Positions 21,411 through 30,404 are shown, counted from the stretch's first letter. The stretch is DNA of 64,000 nucleotides from Trebonia sp963734665 (GCA_963734665.1 CAVTIR010000002.1:62001-126000), one strand, 5' to 3'. The notes: generated from the sequence alone by a model not told the origin. Made by a program: numbers and translations.

Positions 21411-23336
21411 GTGGTTATCCGGGGCAAGGCTACGACGAGGATCCCCGCCGGGCCAGGCCGAAGCGGCGGCGTGGCGGCCAGCAGCGAGAGGACTCGGTTC
21501 TGGCAGAACGACCAGGGTCACGACGCCCCTGGTTACGCCGGTCAGGAGTACGGCGGCCCTGGTTACGACGAGTCCGGCTACAACGGTCCCGGGACCAACG
21601 GCGAATACGGTGACCCCGGCTACGACCCTCGGGGGTACGGCCAGCAGGGCACCGGCGGTTACGGCCAGCAGGGAACGGGCGGCTACGGGCAGCAGGGCAC
21701 CGGCGGCTACGGCCAGCAGGGCACCGGCGGCTACGGCCAGCAGGGCACCGGCGGCTACGGCCAGCAAGGTACCGGCGGCTACGGCCAGCAGGGAACGGGC
21801 GGCTACGGCCAGCAGGGAACGGGCGGCTACGGCCAGCAGGGCACCGGCGGCATGCCGCAGTACGACCGTCCCCGGTACGACCAGCACGGCACCGGGCCGC
21901 GCGGCGCGGCGGGCGGCCACGACCAGCGGGGCGACGGCGGCTACGACCAGGGCGGTTACGGTGAACGGGAGCAGGAGGACGGCTCGTTCCTGCCGGGCTT
22001 CGGCCGCCGCGACGAGTTCGACGCCGAGCGCACTGCCGGCTACGCCCCGGAGCGCGACGGCCGTTACGACGACTACGACGAGCGGCGCGCCCCGCGCGGC
22101 GCCCGGCCAGCGGGCCGAGGCCCCGAGGGCCGGGGCCCCGGCGCGCCAGGCGACCGCGGCGGCCGAGGCACCGGTGGTTTCGGCCCCGCCCCGGACGGCT
22201 GGGACGAAGGCCGAGACGATCGTCTCCGCGGCCGCGACGGCCGCGACCGCAAGCCCCGCAAGAAGGCGACTCGCTGGTTCCCCCGGATCCTGGTGCTGAC
22301 GGTCGTCGCCGTGATCGTGGTGGGCGGCCTCGTGGGCGGCCTGGATGTCTACCACAAGTACGAGGCCAGGTACCACCCGGCGGACTACGCCGGCGCCGGC
22401 ACCGGCGACGTGACGGTGCAGATCACGAGCGGCGACACCGCGTTCAGCCTCGCGCCGCGCCTGCTGCAACTCGGCGTGATAGCCAGCACGCGCGCGTTCA
22501 CGAACGCGGCCGAGGCCGCCCCGAGCACGACGAGTACCAGCTCGACGGGCCTGGAGGCCGGCTACTACCAGTTGCATTACCACATGCAGGCCAGCCTCGC
22601 CTACGCCGCGCTGCTCAACCCGAAGAACCTGGTGCAGACGGTGGTGACGATCCCCGAGGGCAAGCGGGTAAGCCAGGTCCTGACGATCCTGGCCGCGTAC
22701 ACCAAGATCCCGCTCGCTCAGTTCGAGGCGGCGGCGAAGGACACGGCCGCGCTAGGCCTGCCGTCTTACGCGGACAGCTCGGCGGCGGGACAGAAACTTC
22801 CCGCCACGGTTCCCTATGGCAAGGTAGAGGGTTACCTGTTCCCCGCGACCTACGCGATCACGCCGCACGAGACCGCGCTCCAGATCCTGCAGGCGATGGT
22901 CCAGCGGTTCGACATCGAGGCGCAGCAAATCAACATCGACCCGGCCGCGAAGTCCGTCGGCCTGACGCCGGACCAGCTGATCATCGAGGCGTCGATGGTG
23001 CAGGCCGAGGCCGGTGTGGACTCCGACATGCCGAAGATGGCCCGCGTCATGATCAACCGCAAGGCCAAGGGCATGCCGTACGGCTTCGACAGCGTGGTGT
23101 TCTACGGACTTGGCCAGTACGGCATCAACATCCCGAACGGCCTGAACCCGGCCACGGCAGGCCCGTATGACGACACGCAGAATACGGGCCTGCCGCCGAC
23201 GGCGATCGGCAACCCGGGCGACGCGGCCATCCAGGCCGTGCTGCACCCGGCGAGCGGCCCCTGGCTGTACTTCCTGACCGAATCGGGCGGCAAGCAGTCG
23301 ACCTTCTCTGCTACCTGCCTGCCGGGCACGTGCTGA
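21411..23336 (+). CDS. mltG: endolytic transglycosylase MltG, with N-terminal repeats and uncertain start
   Basis: The C-terminal 330 residues are a YceG/MltG lytic transglycosylase that cuts nascent glycan strands at the membrane: one transmembrane helix (ILVLTVVAVIVVGGLVGG), VEGYLFPATYAIT and the catalytic-Glu region SMVQAEAGVDSDMPKMA. The long cytoplasmic N-terminus holds nine tandem GYGQQGTG units. The coordinates given are the open frame, but its first 25 residues look wrong. In the neighbouring frame a GTG at 21389 overlaps the ruvX stop (GTGA) and encodes SGGYGPGGYPGQGYDEDPRR, similar in style to the later repeats. A one-base shift near 21450-21500 would join the two. Confidence 0.9.
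   Translation: MVIRGKATTRIPAGPGRSGGVAASSERTRFWQNDQGHDAPGYAGQEYGGPGYDESGYNGPGTNGEYGDPGYDPRGYGQQGTGGYGQQGTGGYGQQGTGGYGQQGTGGYGQQGTGGYGQQGTGGYGQQGTGGYGQQGTGGYGQQGTGGMPQYDRPRYDQHGTGPRGAAGGHDQRGDGGYDQGGYGEREQEDGSFLPGFGRRDEFDAERTAGYAPERDGRYDDYDERRAPRGARPAGRGPEGRGPGAPGDRGGRGTGGFGPAPDGWDEGRDDRLRGRDGRDRKPRKKATRWFPRILVLTVVAVIVVGGLVGGLDVYHKYEARYHPADYAGAGTGDVTVQITSGDTAFSLAPRLLQLGVIASTRAFTNAAEAAPSTTSTSSTGLEAGYYQLHYHMQASLAYAALLNPKNLVQTVVTIPEGKRVSQVLTILAAYTKIPLAQFEAAAKDTAALGLPSYADSSAAGQKLPATVPYGKVEGYLFPATYAITPHETALQILQAMVQRFDIEAQQINIDPAAKSVGLTPDQLIIEASMVQAEAGVDSDMPKMARVMINRKAKGMPYGFDSVVFYGLGQYGINIPNGLNPATAGPYDDTQNTGLPPTAIGNPGDAAIQAVLHPASGPWLYFLTESGGKQSTFSATCLPGTC
21633..21848 (+). repeat. nine 24-bp tandem repeats in mltG
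   Basis: Nine contiguous units read GYGQQGTG. Copies differ only at silent positions (ggcacc/ggaacg/ggtacc, tacggc/tacggg), so the protein repeat is conserved while the DNA has drifted slightly. Confidence 0.95.
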
Positions 23337-24169
23337 TGAAGGCGGCAGTCCTCGGCAAACCCATTGCCCACTCTCTGTCACCCGTGCTCCACCGCGCGGC
23401 CTACGAAGCGCTCGGCTTCACCGACTGGACCTACGACCTGGTCGAGTGTGACGAGCACGGCCTGGCCGCCTACGTGGAGTCACTGGGCCCGGAATGGGCA
23501 GGCCTGTCGCTGACCATGCCACTCAAGCGCACGGTCCTGCCGCTGCTCGACCATGTCGACCACCTGGCGGCTGCCACCGGCGGCGCGAACACGGTCGTGT
23601 TCCGCCCCGAGGGCCGCTTCGGCTACAACACCGACGTCCGAGGCATCGTCGACGCGCTCAGGGAGGTGGGCGTCCCAGCGCCCGCCAGCGTCACCATCAT
23701 CGGCGCGGGCGCGACCGCCTGCTCGGCCCTCGCCGCCGTCGGCGAGCTAGGCGCGGCCGGCGCCGACATCGTGGCCCGCGACCCGTCCCGCACGGCTGGC
23801 CTCCTGGCAACCGCCGACCGCCTGGGCCTGCAGGCGCGCCTCCGCCCCTGGACAGACCTCGGCAACGCCGGCCAGCCGATCCCCGACCTCCTCATCTCGA
23901 CCGTCCCCGCCGGTGCCGCCGACGAGTACGCCGAACGACTTCGGCTTACTCGCCAGGCGCCACCGGCTCTGCTTGACGTGGTCTACCACCCATGGCTGAC
24001 TCCCCTAGCCGAGGTAGCAGTGGCCGCAGGCTCGGCGGTAGCGAGCGGCTACGCGATGCTCCTTCATCAGGCCGCCGCCCAGGTAGAGCTGATGACAGGC
24101 AGGCGAGCCCCCTTGGAGGCAATGCGCAAGGCAGGCGAGCGAGCAATAGCCCGCAGAGTTCAGCAGTAG
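23336..24169 (+). CDS. aroE: shikimate dehydrogenase
   Basis: This 277-residue NADP-dependent enzyme reduces 3-dehydroshikimate to shikimate in aromatic amino-acid synthesis. It begins AAVLGKPIAHSLSPVLHRAAY with the substrate-binding SLS, keeps the catalytic lysine in SLTMPLKR, NTD in FGYNTDVRG, and the cofactor loop IIGAGATACSA. The ATG at 23336 overlaps the mltG stop (TGATG). The aroC, aroK and aroB genes that commonly follow in actinobacteria are absent here; an accessory region starts instead. Confidence 0.95.
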   Translation: MKAAVLGKPIAHSLSPVLHRAAYEALGFTDWTYDLVECDEHGLAAYVESLGPEWAGLSLTMPLKRTVLPLLDHVDHLAAATGGANTVVFRPEGRFGYNTDVRGIVDALREVGVPAPASVTIIGAGATACSALAAVGELGAAGADIVARDPSRTAGLLATADRLGLQARLRPWTDLGNAGQPIPDLLISTVPAGAADEYAERLRLTRQAPPALLDVVYHPWLTPLAEVAVAAGSAVASGYAMLLHQAAAQVELMTGRRAPLEAMRKAGERAIARRVQQ

Positions 24170-24192
24170 CGGCGTCCAGCAGTAGCGGCGTC
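24161..24192 (+). repeat. 16-bp perfect tandem duplication across the aroE stop
   Basis: The unit cagcagtagcggcgtc occurs twice back to back (24161-24176 and 24177-24192). The first copy contains the aroE TAG. It looks like a recent slippage duplication. Confidence 0.8.
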
Positions 24193-24206
24193 CAGCGGCA
24201 CCGGCA

Positions 24207-24241
24207 GTAAATGTCGGGCGCTGGCGCGCCACGACATTTAC
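24207..24241. terminator. hairpin after aroE
   Basis: Ten-base perfect arms gtaaatgtcg (24207-24216) and cgacatttac (24232-24241) enclose a GC-rich centre that can extend the stem. It separates aroE from the methyltransferase gene. Terminator or operator; no T-run follows. Confidence 0.5.
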
Positions 24242-24366
24242 CGAAATTTCAACATACGGGCAAGTTCCTGGTTCTGGGGTCGCCGCTGCGTCCAAGCGCC
24301 AGGTCAGGCTGGCCCCCTGGAAGCGCTGCGCGGGCTGGCTGGGCGCGGTGAGATACTGCCAGCGAA

Positions 24367-25488
24367 ATGGAAAACCGGGAACAACGACTCCCCAAGGCGC
24401 TGGCAGCCCGCCTTACGGCCAGCGGTGCCCTGCGGGCATCCCGGTGGATCAGGGCGTTTGAGACGGTACCCAGGCACATGTTCGTGCCGCAGATCTTCAT
24501 TGACCCCGCGCACACGGGCGCCTACGAGCTGGTGGACGGTACCGAGCCGGGCCAGCGCGAGCGGTGGCTAGACCTCGTCTACCGCGACAATCCGCTGGTG
24601 ACGCTGCTTGGAGAGCGCGGAACCTGGCTGTCCTCATCGTCGCAGCCATCGCTGATGGCCAGGATGCTCGAAGCCCTCGACTTCAATGGCGGCGAGCGGG
24701 TACTCGAAATAGGCACCGGGACCGGCTACAACGCCGCGCTGTTGTGCGCCGGACTTGGCAGTGGGCTGGTCACCAGCATCGACATCGACGCCAGTCTCGT
24801 CAGTGGGGCACGGGACCGGCTGCGCGAGCTTGGCTACGCGCCGGCGCTCGCGGTCGCCGACGGCGCGGAAGGCCATCCCGGCACCGCACCGTACGACCGG
24901 ATCATCGCCACCTGCTCGCTGCCGCGAGTCCCGCCCGCGTGGATCGGGCAGGCTGCGCCCGGCGCCCTTATCCTCCTCAACCTCTACCGGGAACTCGGCG
25001 GCGGTGCGCTGGCGCTGCTTCGGGTCTCCGGCGGGCAGGCCAGTGGCCACTTCGCCTCGTTCTACGGCGGGTTCATGCCAACCCGGACCGCCGCCGTCGC
25101 GATGGACGTCTTCGGGCTGCTCGGCGCGTACCGGGAAGAACCCGGCGAGCGCCGGCACACGGCGGTCCCCGCGAGCGCGCTCAGCGACGACGCCTTTGAC
25201 ATGCTCGCTGCGCTCCGGCTGCCGGGAGTGCAGCGGATCAGGCTGCTGCCCCACGGCAAGCCCGAGCAGACGTGGCTCGTTGGCGGCGACGGTTCCTGGG
25301 CCTGCCTGGAGGGTCCGGACGTGCGGCAGGGCGGGCCGAGGCGGCTGTGGGACCAGCTGGAAGCGGTGTACCGGGACTGGTCAGAATGCGGCCGCCCGGC
25401 CCGGCACGAAATCGGGCTGACGGTCACCGCCGCCGGCGAGCACCGGATCTGGACCGGAACCGGGCACGAGCCCGGATGGCTGATCTGA
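24367..25488 (+). CDS. PIMT-like SAM-dependent methyltransferase
   Basis: This 373-residue protein belongs to the protein-L-isoaspartate O-methyltransferase-like group. The N-terminal part has VPRHMFVPQIF and the motif SSSSQPSLMARMLEAL, followed by the SAM-binding VLEIGTGTGYNAALL and later YDRIIATCS. Residues 200-373 form an extra C-terminal domain of the kind seen in methyltransferases of actinobacterial RiPP clusters (graspetide and lanthipeptide types). No precursor peptide or ATP-grasp partner is visible next to it, so the substrate cannot be assigned. Confidence 0.85.
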   Translation: MENREQRLPKALAARLTASGALRASRWIRAFETVPRHMFVPQIFIDPAHTGAYELVDGTEPGQRERWLDLVYRDNPLVTLLGERGTWLSSSSQPSLMARMLEALDFNGGERVLEIGTGTGYNAALLCAGLGSGLVTSIDIDASLVSGARDRLRELGYAPALAVADGAEGHPGTAPYDRIIATCSLPRVPPAWIGQAAPGALILLNLYRELGGGALALLRVSGGQASGHFASFYGGFMPTRTAAVAMDVFGLLGAYREEPGERRHTAVPASALSDDAFDMLAALRLPGVQRIRLLPHGKPEQTWLVGGDGSWACLEGPDVRQGGPRRLWDQLEAVYRDWSECGRPARHEIGLTVTAAGEHRIWTGTGHEPGWLI

Positions 25489-25639
25489 CTCGAACACCGT
25501 GGCCACCGCTCAAGTGCCAACTATCTCCGACGCCAGCCTGAGTCAGATCGGGAACTGTTGATGATCATTTGATGTCTGGTCGCCTCGAGGCAAGGAAGTT
25601 TTCTCCCTCTAGTCACTCAGTTCACTTAGCTTCCGATGC

Positions 25640-25653
25640 GTCACATATGTGAC
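25640..25653. promoter_or_regulatory. 14-bp perfect palindrome upstream of the phosphoesterase
   Basis: The sequence gtcacatatgtgac is a perfect palindrome ending 20 bases before the start codon and just before the ribosome site ggaaggaaag. It is AT-rich relative to its surroundings and could be a repressor operator, or sit in the leader RNA. Confidence 0.5.
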
Positions 25654-25673
25654 ATACCGGAAGGAAAGTTTGA

Positions 25674-27656
25674 ATGAGATTTCTGGACGTGGGCAGGCGC
25701 ACTCGTGCCGGGCTTGCTGCCGTCAGCCTGATCGCAGGGGTGGCCGGACTGGCGGGAGCGACTCCCGCGCTGGCCGCCACGACCTACGCGGGTGCGGTGC
25801 TGCCGGCGACGACCGCCGACGCCGCGCCCCCGCACATCATGACGATCATGATGGAGAACACGGACTACAGCCAGTTCGCTGGTTCTCCCGCGATGCCGTA
25901 CCTAAACGAGATAGCGCATCAGTACGCGGACTTCACGGACGCGTGGGGCTGGACGTACCCGAGCTTGCCGAACTACCTGGAACTGCTGTCCGGCTCGGAC
26001 GACGGCACCGGTACGACCGCTACCACCTCGGGCAACGACTGCGACATCACTCAGGCAGGCTGCAACAACTTCACGAACCCCACCCTGGTCGACCAGCTCG
26101 AAAAGGCTGGGATCAGTTGGAACGCCTACTACCAGGGCGACCCGGCGGGCTGCTACCAGGGCGACGGCAGCGGGAACTACCCGTACTGGCACAACGCCTT
26201 CCGCTACTTCGCGGAATTCGCGCAGCAGTGCTCGCACATGGATGACTACAGTGACCTGCTGTCCAACCTGAACTCCGCGAATGCCGCCGACTTCCAGTGG
26301 CTCGTTCCCGACCTAGTCGGCAGCGGCGGCGACAACGGGACGATGTCCTCGGGCGACAGCTGGCTGGCAGGCGAGCTGCCCAAGATCATGGACACGAGCT
26401 GGTACCGCGACGGCGGCCAGATCGTGATCCTCTATGACACGGGATACGAAGAAGTCGGCGGAATCGGCCAGTCCACCGGCAAAGCCGGCGGCGGGCAAAT
26501 CCCGATGGTCGTGGTTTCCGCGCACACCAAGCACATGGGCACGGTCAAGACGCCGGTCAACACCGCCGGGGTGCTCCGCTCAATTGAGCAGGCGTACGGC
26601 CTGCCCTACCTGGGCAACGCCGCGAACGCCAGCAACGGGTCGCTTGGCACGGCACTCGTCTCGGGCAGCCCGCGCAGCAACGGGACGGGCAGTCCGAGCC
26701 CGGTCTCGGTCGGCGATGCCGTCACCATCAGCGACGGCACGCCAGACTTCGTGTCCAAGGTGCCCGGCTCGATCTCGATCAACGGCGTCGCTCGGCAGGT
26801 CGGCGGGGCATCGCTCCCGGTCATCGAGGTCGGCCAGAACAAGGAGGCCCAGGGCGTCATTCACGTGCCAGGCCAGCCGACGCAGGTGGTCTCCGGCGCG
26901 TCTGACCTGGAGTCCGTCTCCTGTTCCGCCGCCGGGCAGTGCTACGCGGTCGGCCTGGCGGCCCCGGATACCGACGAGGCTGTCCTGGTGTCGATCACCG
27001 CTGACCGAGTGGCATCAGTGACGAGGCTGCCAGCTTTCATCGGCCTCTACGGCATCGACTGCCCCACATCGGGCACATGCTACGCGGTCGGCTACGACAA
27101 CTCCCACGACGCGGACGCGGTGACCACCATCACGGACGGGACGGCTAGCGCGCCGGCCGAACTGAAGGGCAGCGGCGAGTGGCTGAACGCCATCTCGTGC
27201 CCGAGTTCCACCGAGTGCTACGCAACCGGACTTGGGATGAACTACGAACCGCAGATCGTGCCCATCGCGCACGGCGTTCCCGGTACCGCGGTGACCATCC
27301 CGGACGCCTGGTACGCCAGCGGCATCGACTGCTGGTCCGTCGGCAACTGCGCAGTCGCCGGCGAGAACAGCAAGCAGCAGGGCATCATCGGGACGCTGGT
27401 TAACGGCAGGGTGGCCGCGACGACAGTCGTCACCGGGACTGAGTACCTCTACGGCGTCGCGTGCGGGTCCGCTTCGGCTTGCGTGGCGACAGGTGCGGGC
27501 GTGCCCGACGCTTCTGGCCACTCGTCAGGCGTCGTGGTCGATCTCGCCGGCGGCAAGGCCGCATCGGTCAGCACGGTCCGCGGCAGCAACGGGTACGGCC
27601 AGGTCATCCCGTACCGCAACGGCTACGTGGCGGTCGGTGCCGCCTACACGGCCTAA
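25674..27656 (+). CDS. secreted phosphoesterase (acid phosphatase/phospholipase C-like) with C-terminal repeat domain
   Basis: This 660-residue exported protein has a Sec signal peptide (cleavage near ALA-ATTYAG). Residues 50-330 match the alkaline-phosphatase-superfamily phosphoesterase group: IMTIMMENTDYSQF with the metal-ligand Asn/Glu region, YPSLPNYLELLSGSDDG, and PMVVVSAHTKH. From about residue 405 on there are five or so repeats with the pattern VSCSAAGQCYAVG, GIDCPTSGTCYAVG, AISCPSSTECYATG, each carrying paired cysteines, probably a small disulfide-stabilised beta-propeller. It is preceded by a palindrome and a good GGAAGGAAAG ribosome site and followed by a strong hairpin, so it is monocistronic. 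Confidence 0.87.
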   Translation: MRFLDVGRRTRAGLAAVSLIAGVAGLAGATPALAATTYAGAVLPATTADAAPPHIMTIMMENTDYSQFAGSPAMPYLNEIAHQYADFTDAWGWTYPSLPNYLELLSGSDDGTGTTATTSGNDCDITQAGCNNFTNPTLVDQLEKAGISWNAYYQGDPAGCYQGDGSGNYPYWHNAFRYFAEFAQQCSHMDDYSDLLSNLNSANAADFQWLVPDLVGSGGDNGTMSSGDSWLAGELPKIMDTSWYRDGGQIVILYDTGYEEVGGIGQSTGKAGGGQIPMVVVSAHTKHMGTVKTPVNTAGVLRSIEQAYGLPYLGNAANASNGSLGTALVSGSPRSNGTGSPSPVSVGDAVTISDGTPDFVSKVPGSISINGVARQVGGASLPVIEVGQNKEAQGVIHVPGQPTQVVSGASDLESVSCSAAGQCYAVGLAAPDTDEAVLVSITADRVASVTRLPAFIGLYGIDCPTSGTCYAVGYDNSHDADAVTTITDGTASAPAELKGSGEWLNAISCPSSTECYATGLGMNYEPQIVPIAHGVPGTAVTIPDAWYASGIDCWSVGNCAVAGENSKQQGIIGTLVNGRVAATTVVTGTEYLYGVACGSASACVATGAGVPDASGHSSGVVVDLAGGKAASVSTVRGSNGYGQVIPYRNGYVAVGAAYTA

Positions 27657-27686
27657 CGCCCCGCTTACTAGAGTCGAGTGCGGTTT

Positions 27687-27727
27687 GTGGATGGTTGCGT
27701 GCCACCGGGTGGTACGCAACCATCCAC
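27687..27727. terminator. strong hairpin after the phosphoesterase gene
   Basis: Perfect 14-base arms gtggatggttgcgt (27687-27700) and acgcaaccatccac (27714-27727) lie 30 bases after the stop. The inner part ccacc/ggtgg adds to the stem. Confidence 0.7.
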
Positions 27728-27951
27728 CTTCTGTCGTTCGGAGTGACATTGGCCGCCGCTCGATGCGGCTCAGATAGGTCGGTCGTGGCCGCGGCGTGAT
27801 CCGGCGCGGTCGACGGTGCGTGCGTCCGTCACGTCGTCTCGCCTTGAAGGGCTTGCGCTATCGGGCGGTGGTTGCTGGCATGGGCTGCCAGAGCGGTGAG
27901 AGCGACGACTCCGATGACGGTCCCCGGCGAGGAGCTAATGTGCTTGAACTT

Positions 27952-27974
27952 AGAAACGCGTAACTAGATAGGTC
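27952..27974 (+). repeat. left end of the transposon: 8-bp target duplication plus 15-bp terminal repeat
   Basis: agaaacgc (27952-27959) is the target duplication; gtaactagataggtc (27960-27974) is the terminal inverted repeat. Both match the right end exactly. The terminal GTAA and the 8-bp duplication are hallmarks of IS66-family insertion. Confidence 0.93.
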
Positions 27975-28028
27975 AGTCGGGATCTTTCCTTCGTCTTCCG
28001 CCAGTTCCTGCTGGCTCCGGCGGCTTCG

Positions 28029-29537
28029 ATGTGTGCCTATTTGCGGGCTGGGCGGAGTCGTGGTGTAGTGCGGCGCGTGCCCGAGGTGCCCGACTTTCCC
28101 GATAGCGGTGATGCTGCGGGGCTGCGTGCTGCGAACGCGCGGCTGGGGGCGCTGCTGTCGGAGCGGGACGCGGAGGTCGCGGTGCTGCGGGAGCAGCTGG
28201 CCGGGTTGCAGTCGCAGGTCGCGGACCTGGCCGCGCGGGTGCGGGCGAACTCGCAGAATTCCAGCAGGCCGCCGTCGTCGGACGGGCTGGCGAAGCCGGC
28301 GCCGAAGTCGTTGCGCGGGAAGACCGGGCGAAAGCCGGGCCGGCCGAAGGGGCAGCCCGGTGCGACGATGCAGCTCACCGATCACCCGGACAGGCGGGTG
28401 CGGCACCGGCCGGCCCGGTGCCGGTGCTGCGGGAAGTCGCTGAAGGGCGCGCCGGAGACGGGGATGGAGCGCCGCCAGGTCATCGACATCCCGCCTGTGC
28501 GGCCGGCGGTGACCGAGCACCAGCTCCTTACCCTGGCCTGCGGGTGCGGGGAAAAGACGAAGGCGGAGGCCCCGGACGGGGTGACGGCACCGGTGCAGTA
28601 CGGTCCCCGGGTCATGGGCGCCGGGGTGTACCTGTGGCACGGCCAGTTCCTGTCGCGGGACCGCGCCTGCCGGGCGCTTTCGGAACTGTTCGGCTGCGCC
28701 CCCTCGCCCGGCGCGCTCGCCGCCGCCGCGCGGAAGACCGCCGGGCTGATCGCCCCGGCGCTGGCGGCCGTCACCGGGCATCTCATCAGCGCGGAAGTCG
28801 TGCACTTCGACGAGACCGGGTTCCGCACCGCCGGGAGGCTCGCCTGGGTCCACTCGGCCTCGTCCGGGAAGTTCGTGCTGGTCACCGTCCACCCCAGGCG
28901 CGGGAAAGACGGGATGAGCGCCGCCGGGGTGCTGCCTTTCTTCCGCGGCATCGCGGTCCACGACGCCTGGAAGCCCTACGACAGCTACGACAACGTCGCG
29001 GGCCACGCTCTTTGCAACTCCCACCTGCTCCGCGAGCTCATCGCGGTCACCGAGACCGGCACCAGCCTGGACCAGACGTGGGCGCAGCAGGCCATCGACG
29101 CGCTGCTCGCGCTGAAAGAGGCAGGCGGGGCGGCCCGCGTGGCCGGGCACGCCGCCACCGGCCCGCGGGCCCGGGCAGGGCACGAGGACTGGTTCCGCAA
29201 GGCCGCCGCCGCGGGCATCGCGCTCAACGCCGCCCGCAAGGGGAAACTGCAGGGGAAACGGCACGCGCTCGCGACCCGGATGCAGGCCCGCGAGGACGAC
29301 TACCTGCGGTTCGCCCGCGACCTGCGCGTCCCCTTCGATAATCTCGAGGCAGAACGCGCCATCCGCATGAGCAAGCTCCGGATCAAGGTCTCCGGCTGCA
29401 TGCGCTCCATGGCCGGCGCCGGGGAATTCTGCGCGATCCGCTCCTACCTCGCCACCGCCGCCCGCCACGGCATCAGCGCACTCGACGCCCTTACCCGCGC
29501 CTTCCAGGGCAACCCCTGGATCCCCGGAACCGGATAA
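28029..29537 (+). CDS. tnpC: IS66 family transposase (TnpC type)
   Basis: This 502-residue transposase has an N-terminal leucine-rich coiled coil (LLSERDAEVAVLREQLAGLQ), the signature NSQNSSRPPSSDG, a basic GRKPGRPKGQPG stretch, a zinc-binding region with CRCCGKSL and CGCGEKT, and the catalytic core beginning VVHFDETGFRTAGRLAWVHS with DDE-type acidic residues. The C-terminal part contains NLEAERAIRMSKLRIKVSG. The whole open frame is intact. The true start may be a GTG near 28077 rather than the ATG at 28029. Confidence 0.95.
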   Translation: MCAYLRAGRSRGVVRRVPEVPDFPDSGDAAGLRAANARLGALLSERDAEVAVLREQLAGLQSQVADLAARVRANSQNSSRPPSSDGLAKPAPKSLRGKTGRKPGRPKGQPGATMQLTDHPDRRVRHRPARCRCCGKSLKGAPETGMERRQVIDIPPVRPAVTEHQLLTLACGCGEKTKAEAPDGVTAPVQYGPRVMGAGVYLWHGQFLSRDRACRALSELFGCAPSPGALAAAARKTAGLIAPALAAVTGHLISAEVVHFDETGFRTAGRLAWVHSASSGKFVLVTVHPRRGKDGMSAAGVLPFFRGIAVHDAWKPYDSYDNVAGHALCNSHLLRELIAVTETGTSLDQTWAQQAIDALLALKEAGGAARVAGHAATGPRARAGHEDWFRKAAAAGIALNAARKGKLQGKRHALATRMQAREDDYLRFARDLRVPFDNLEAERAIRMSKLRIKVSGCMRSMAGAGEFCAIRSYLATAARHGISALDALTRAFQGNPWIPGTG

Positions 29538-29635
29538 CCCCGCCCGGCACCAAAGCGCCGGCCAGCCTGACAAGGGCGATGGCCTGTCCATCCAGTTGCC
29601 GGATGACGAGCTCGGATTGACGAAGAAAGCAGCCC

Positions 29636-30319
29636 ATGACAGACCTGCAGACCCTCCTGGCCTCGAACCCGTACCCGGGCCGGGGCGTACTCTGCGCCCG
29701 GACCCGTTCCGGCGCGGTCCGCGGCGGCTACTTCCTTACCGGCCGCAGTGCGGCGTCCAGGGACCGGGCACTGCGCGTGGACGGCGACGAACTGGTGGCG
29801 GGACCGATTACGCCCGCTGAGCACGACCCGCTGCGCTACTACACGGCCGCCCTGTCCACCGCCGGCTGGCTCGTGTTCGGCAACGGCGAGCAAGTCGCCC
29901 AGGTGACCGAGCGACTGCGCAAGGGTGCCTCGGCCGCTGATTCCCTTGGCGGACTGGAATACGAGCCCGACCCGCCGATCCGTACCTCGCGGATCACCGC
30001 ACTGCTCAGCCGCGACGGCGGCCGCACGGCAGTGCTTGGCGCCGCCCGCCCGAGCAGCGGCTCCCGGCTGTCCGCCAACATCACGACGCTCACCGTGCAG
30101 GACCTGGAGCCGGGGGAAGCCGTGCTGATGACCACGTACCACTCCGACGGCCAGACCGTCTTGACGGCCACGCCCTTCGAGGAGACCACGATCACCGCGC
30201 ACGACGGCACCGAGCTGCTGGAGGAGATCTGGTCTGCTTTGAACCCCGAATTCCGGATTGCCGCTGCCGTCCTGGACCCGGGTCAGGGCCCAGCCGGGGC
30301 AGTCCTGCGCTCGGCCTGA
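29636..30319 (+). CDS. IMP cyclohydrolase-family protein (PurO-like) carried by the transposon
   Basis: This 227-residue protein matches the PurO-type IMP cyclohydrolase family, which closes the purine ring of FAICAR to form IMP. Recognisable segments are LLASNPYPGRGVLCARTRSG, GGYFLTGRSAASRDRAL, LRYYTAALS, VFGNGEQVAQV, YEPDPPIRTSRITALL and the C-terminal ELLEEIWSALNPEFRIAAAV. Bacterial members of about 230 residues exist, whereas most bacteria make IMP with PurH. The gene lies entirely between the terminal repeats of the IS66 element, about 100 bases after the transposase and 100 bases before the right end. Base composition resembles the host. Whether it is active, or has a different role, is unknown. 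Confidence 0.82.
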   Translation: MTDLQTLLASNPYPGRGVLCARTRSGAVRGGYFLTGRSAASRDRALRVDGDELVAGPITPAEHDPLRYYTAALSTAGWLVFGNGEQVAQVTERLRKGASAADSLGGLEYEPDPPIRTSRITALLSRDGGRTAVLGAARPSSGSRLSANITTLTVQDLEPGEAVLMTTYHSDGQTVLTATPFEETTITAHDGTELLEEIWSALNPEFRIAAAVLDPGQGPAGAVLRSA

Positions 30320-30404
30320 TTCTCTCTAGCCGGGCGGTGACCAGGACGCAAGCCTGCCGGCCAGGAAACACCCAGAAGACCGGCAGCCAAAGCGACCGGA
30401 CAAA

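Noticed and set aside
21633..21848. CRISPR-like tandem repeats
   Set aside because: The 24-bp units are contiguous with no spacers and encode a regular peptide in the mltG frame.
27740..27950. Minus-strand fragment encoding VIGVVALTALAAHASNHRP
   Set aside because: It is short, lacks a start and has no recognisable family; it could be the tail of a lost gene but cannot be supported.
27858..29591. 577-residue minus-strand frame across the transposase
   Set aside because: Shadow of the transposase gene; it crosses the left terminal repeat of the element, which a real gene predating the insertion could not do intact.
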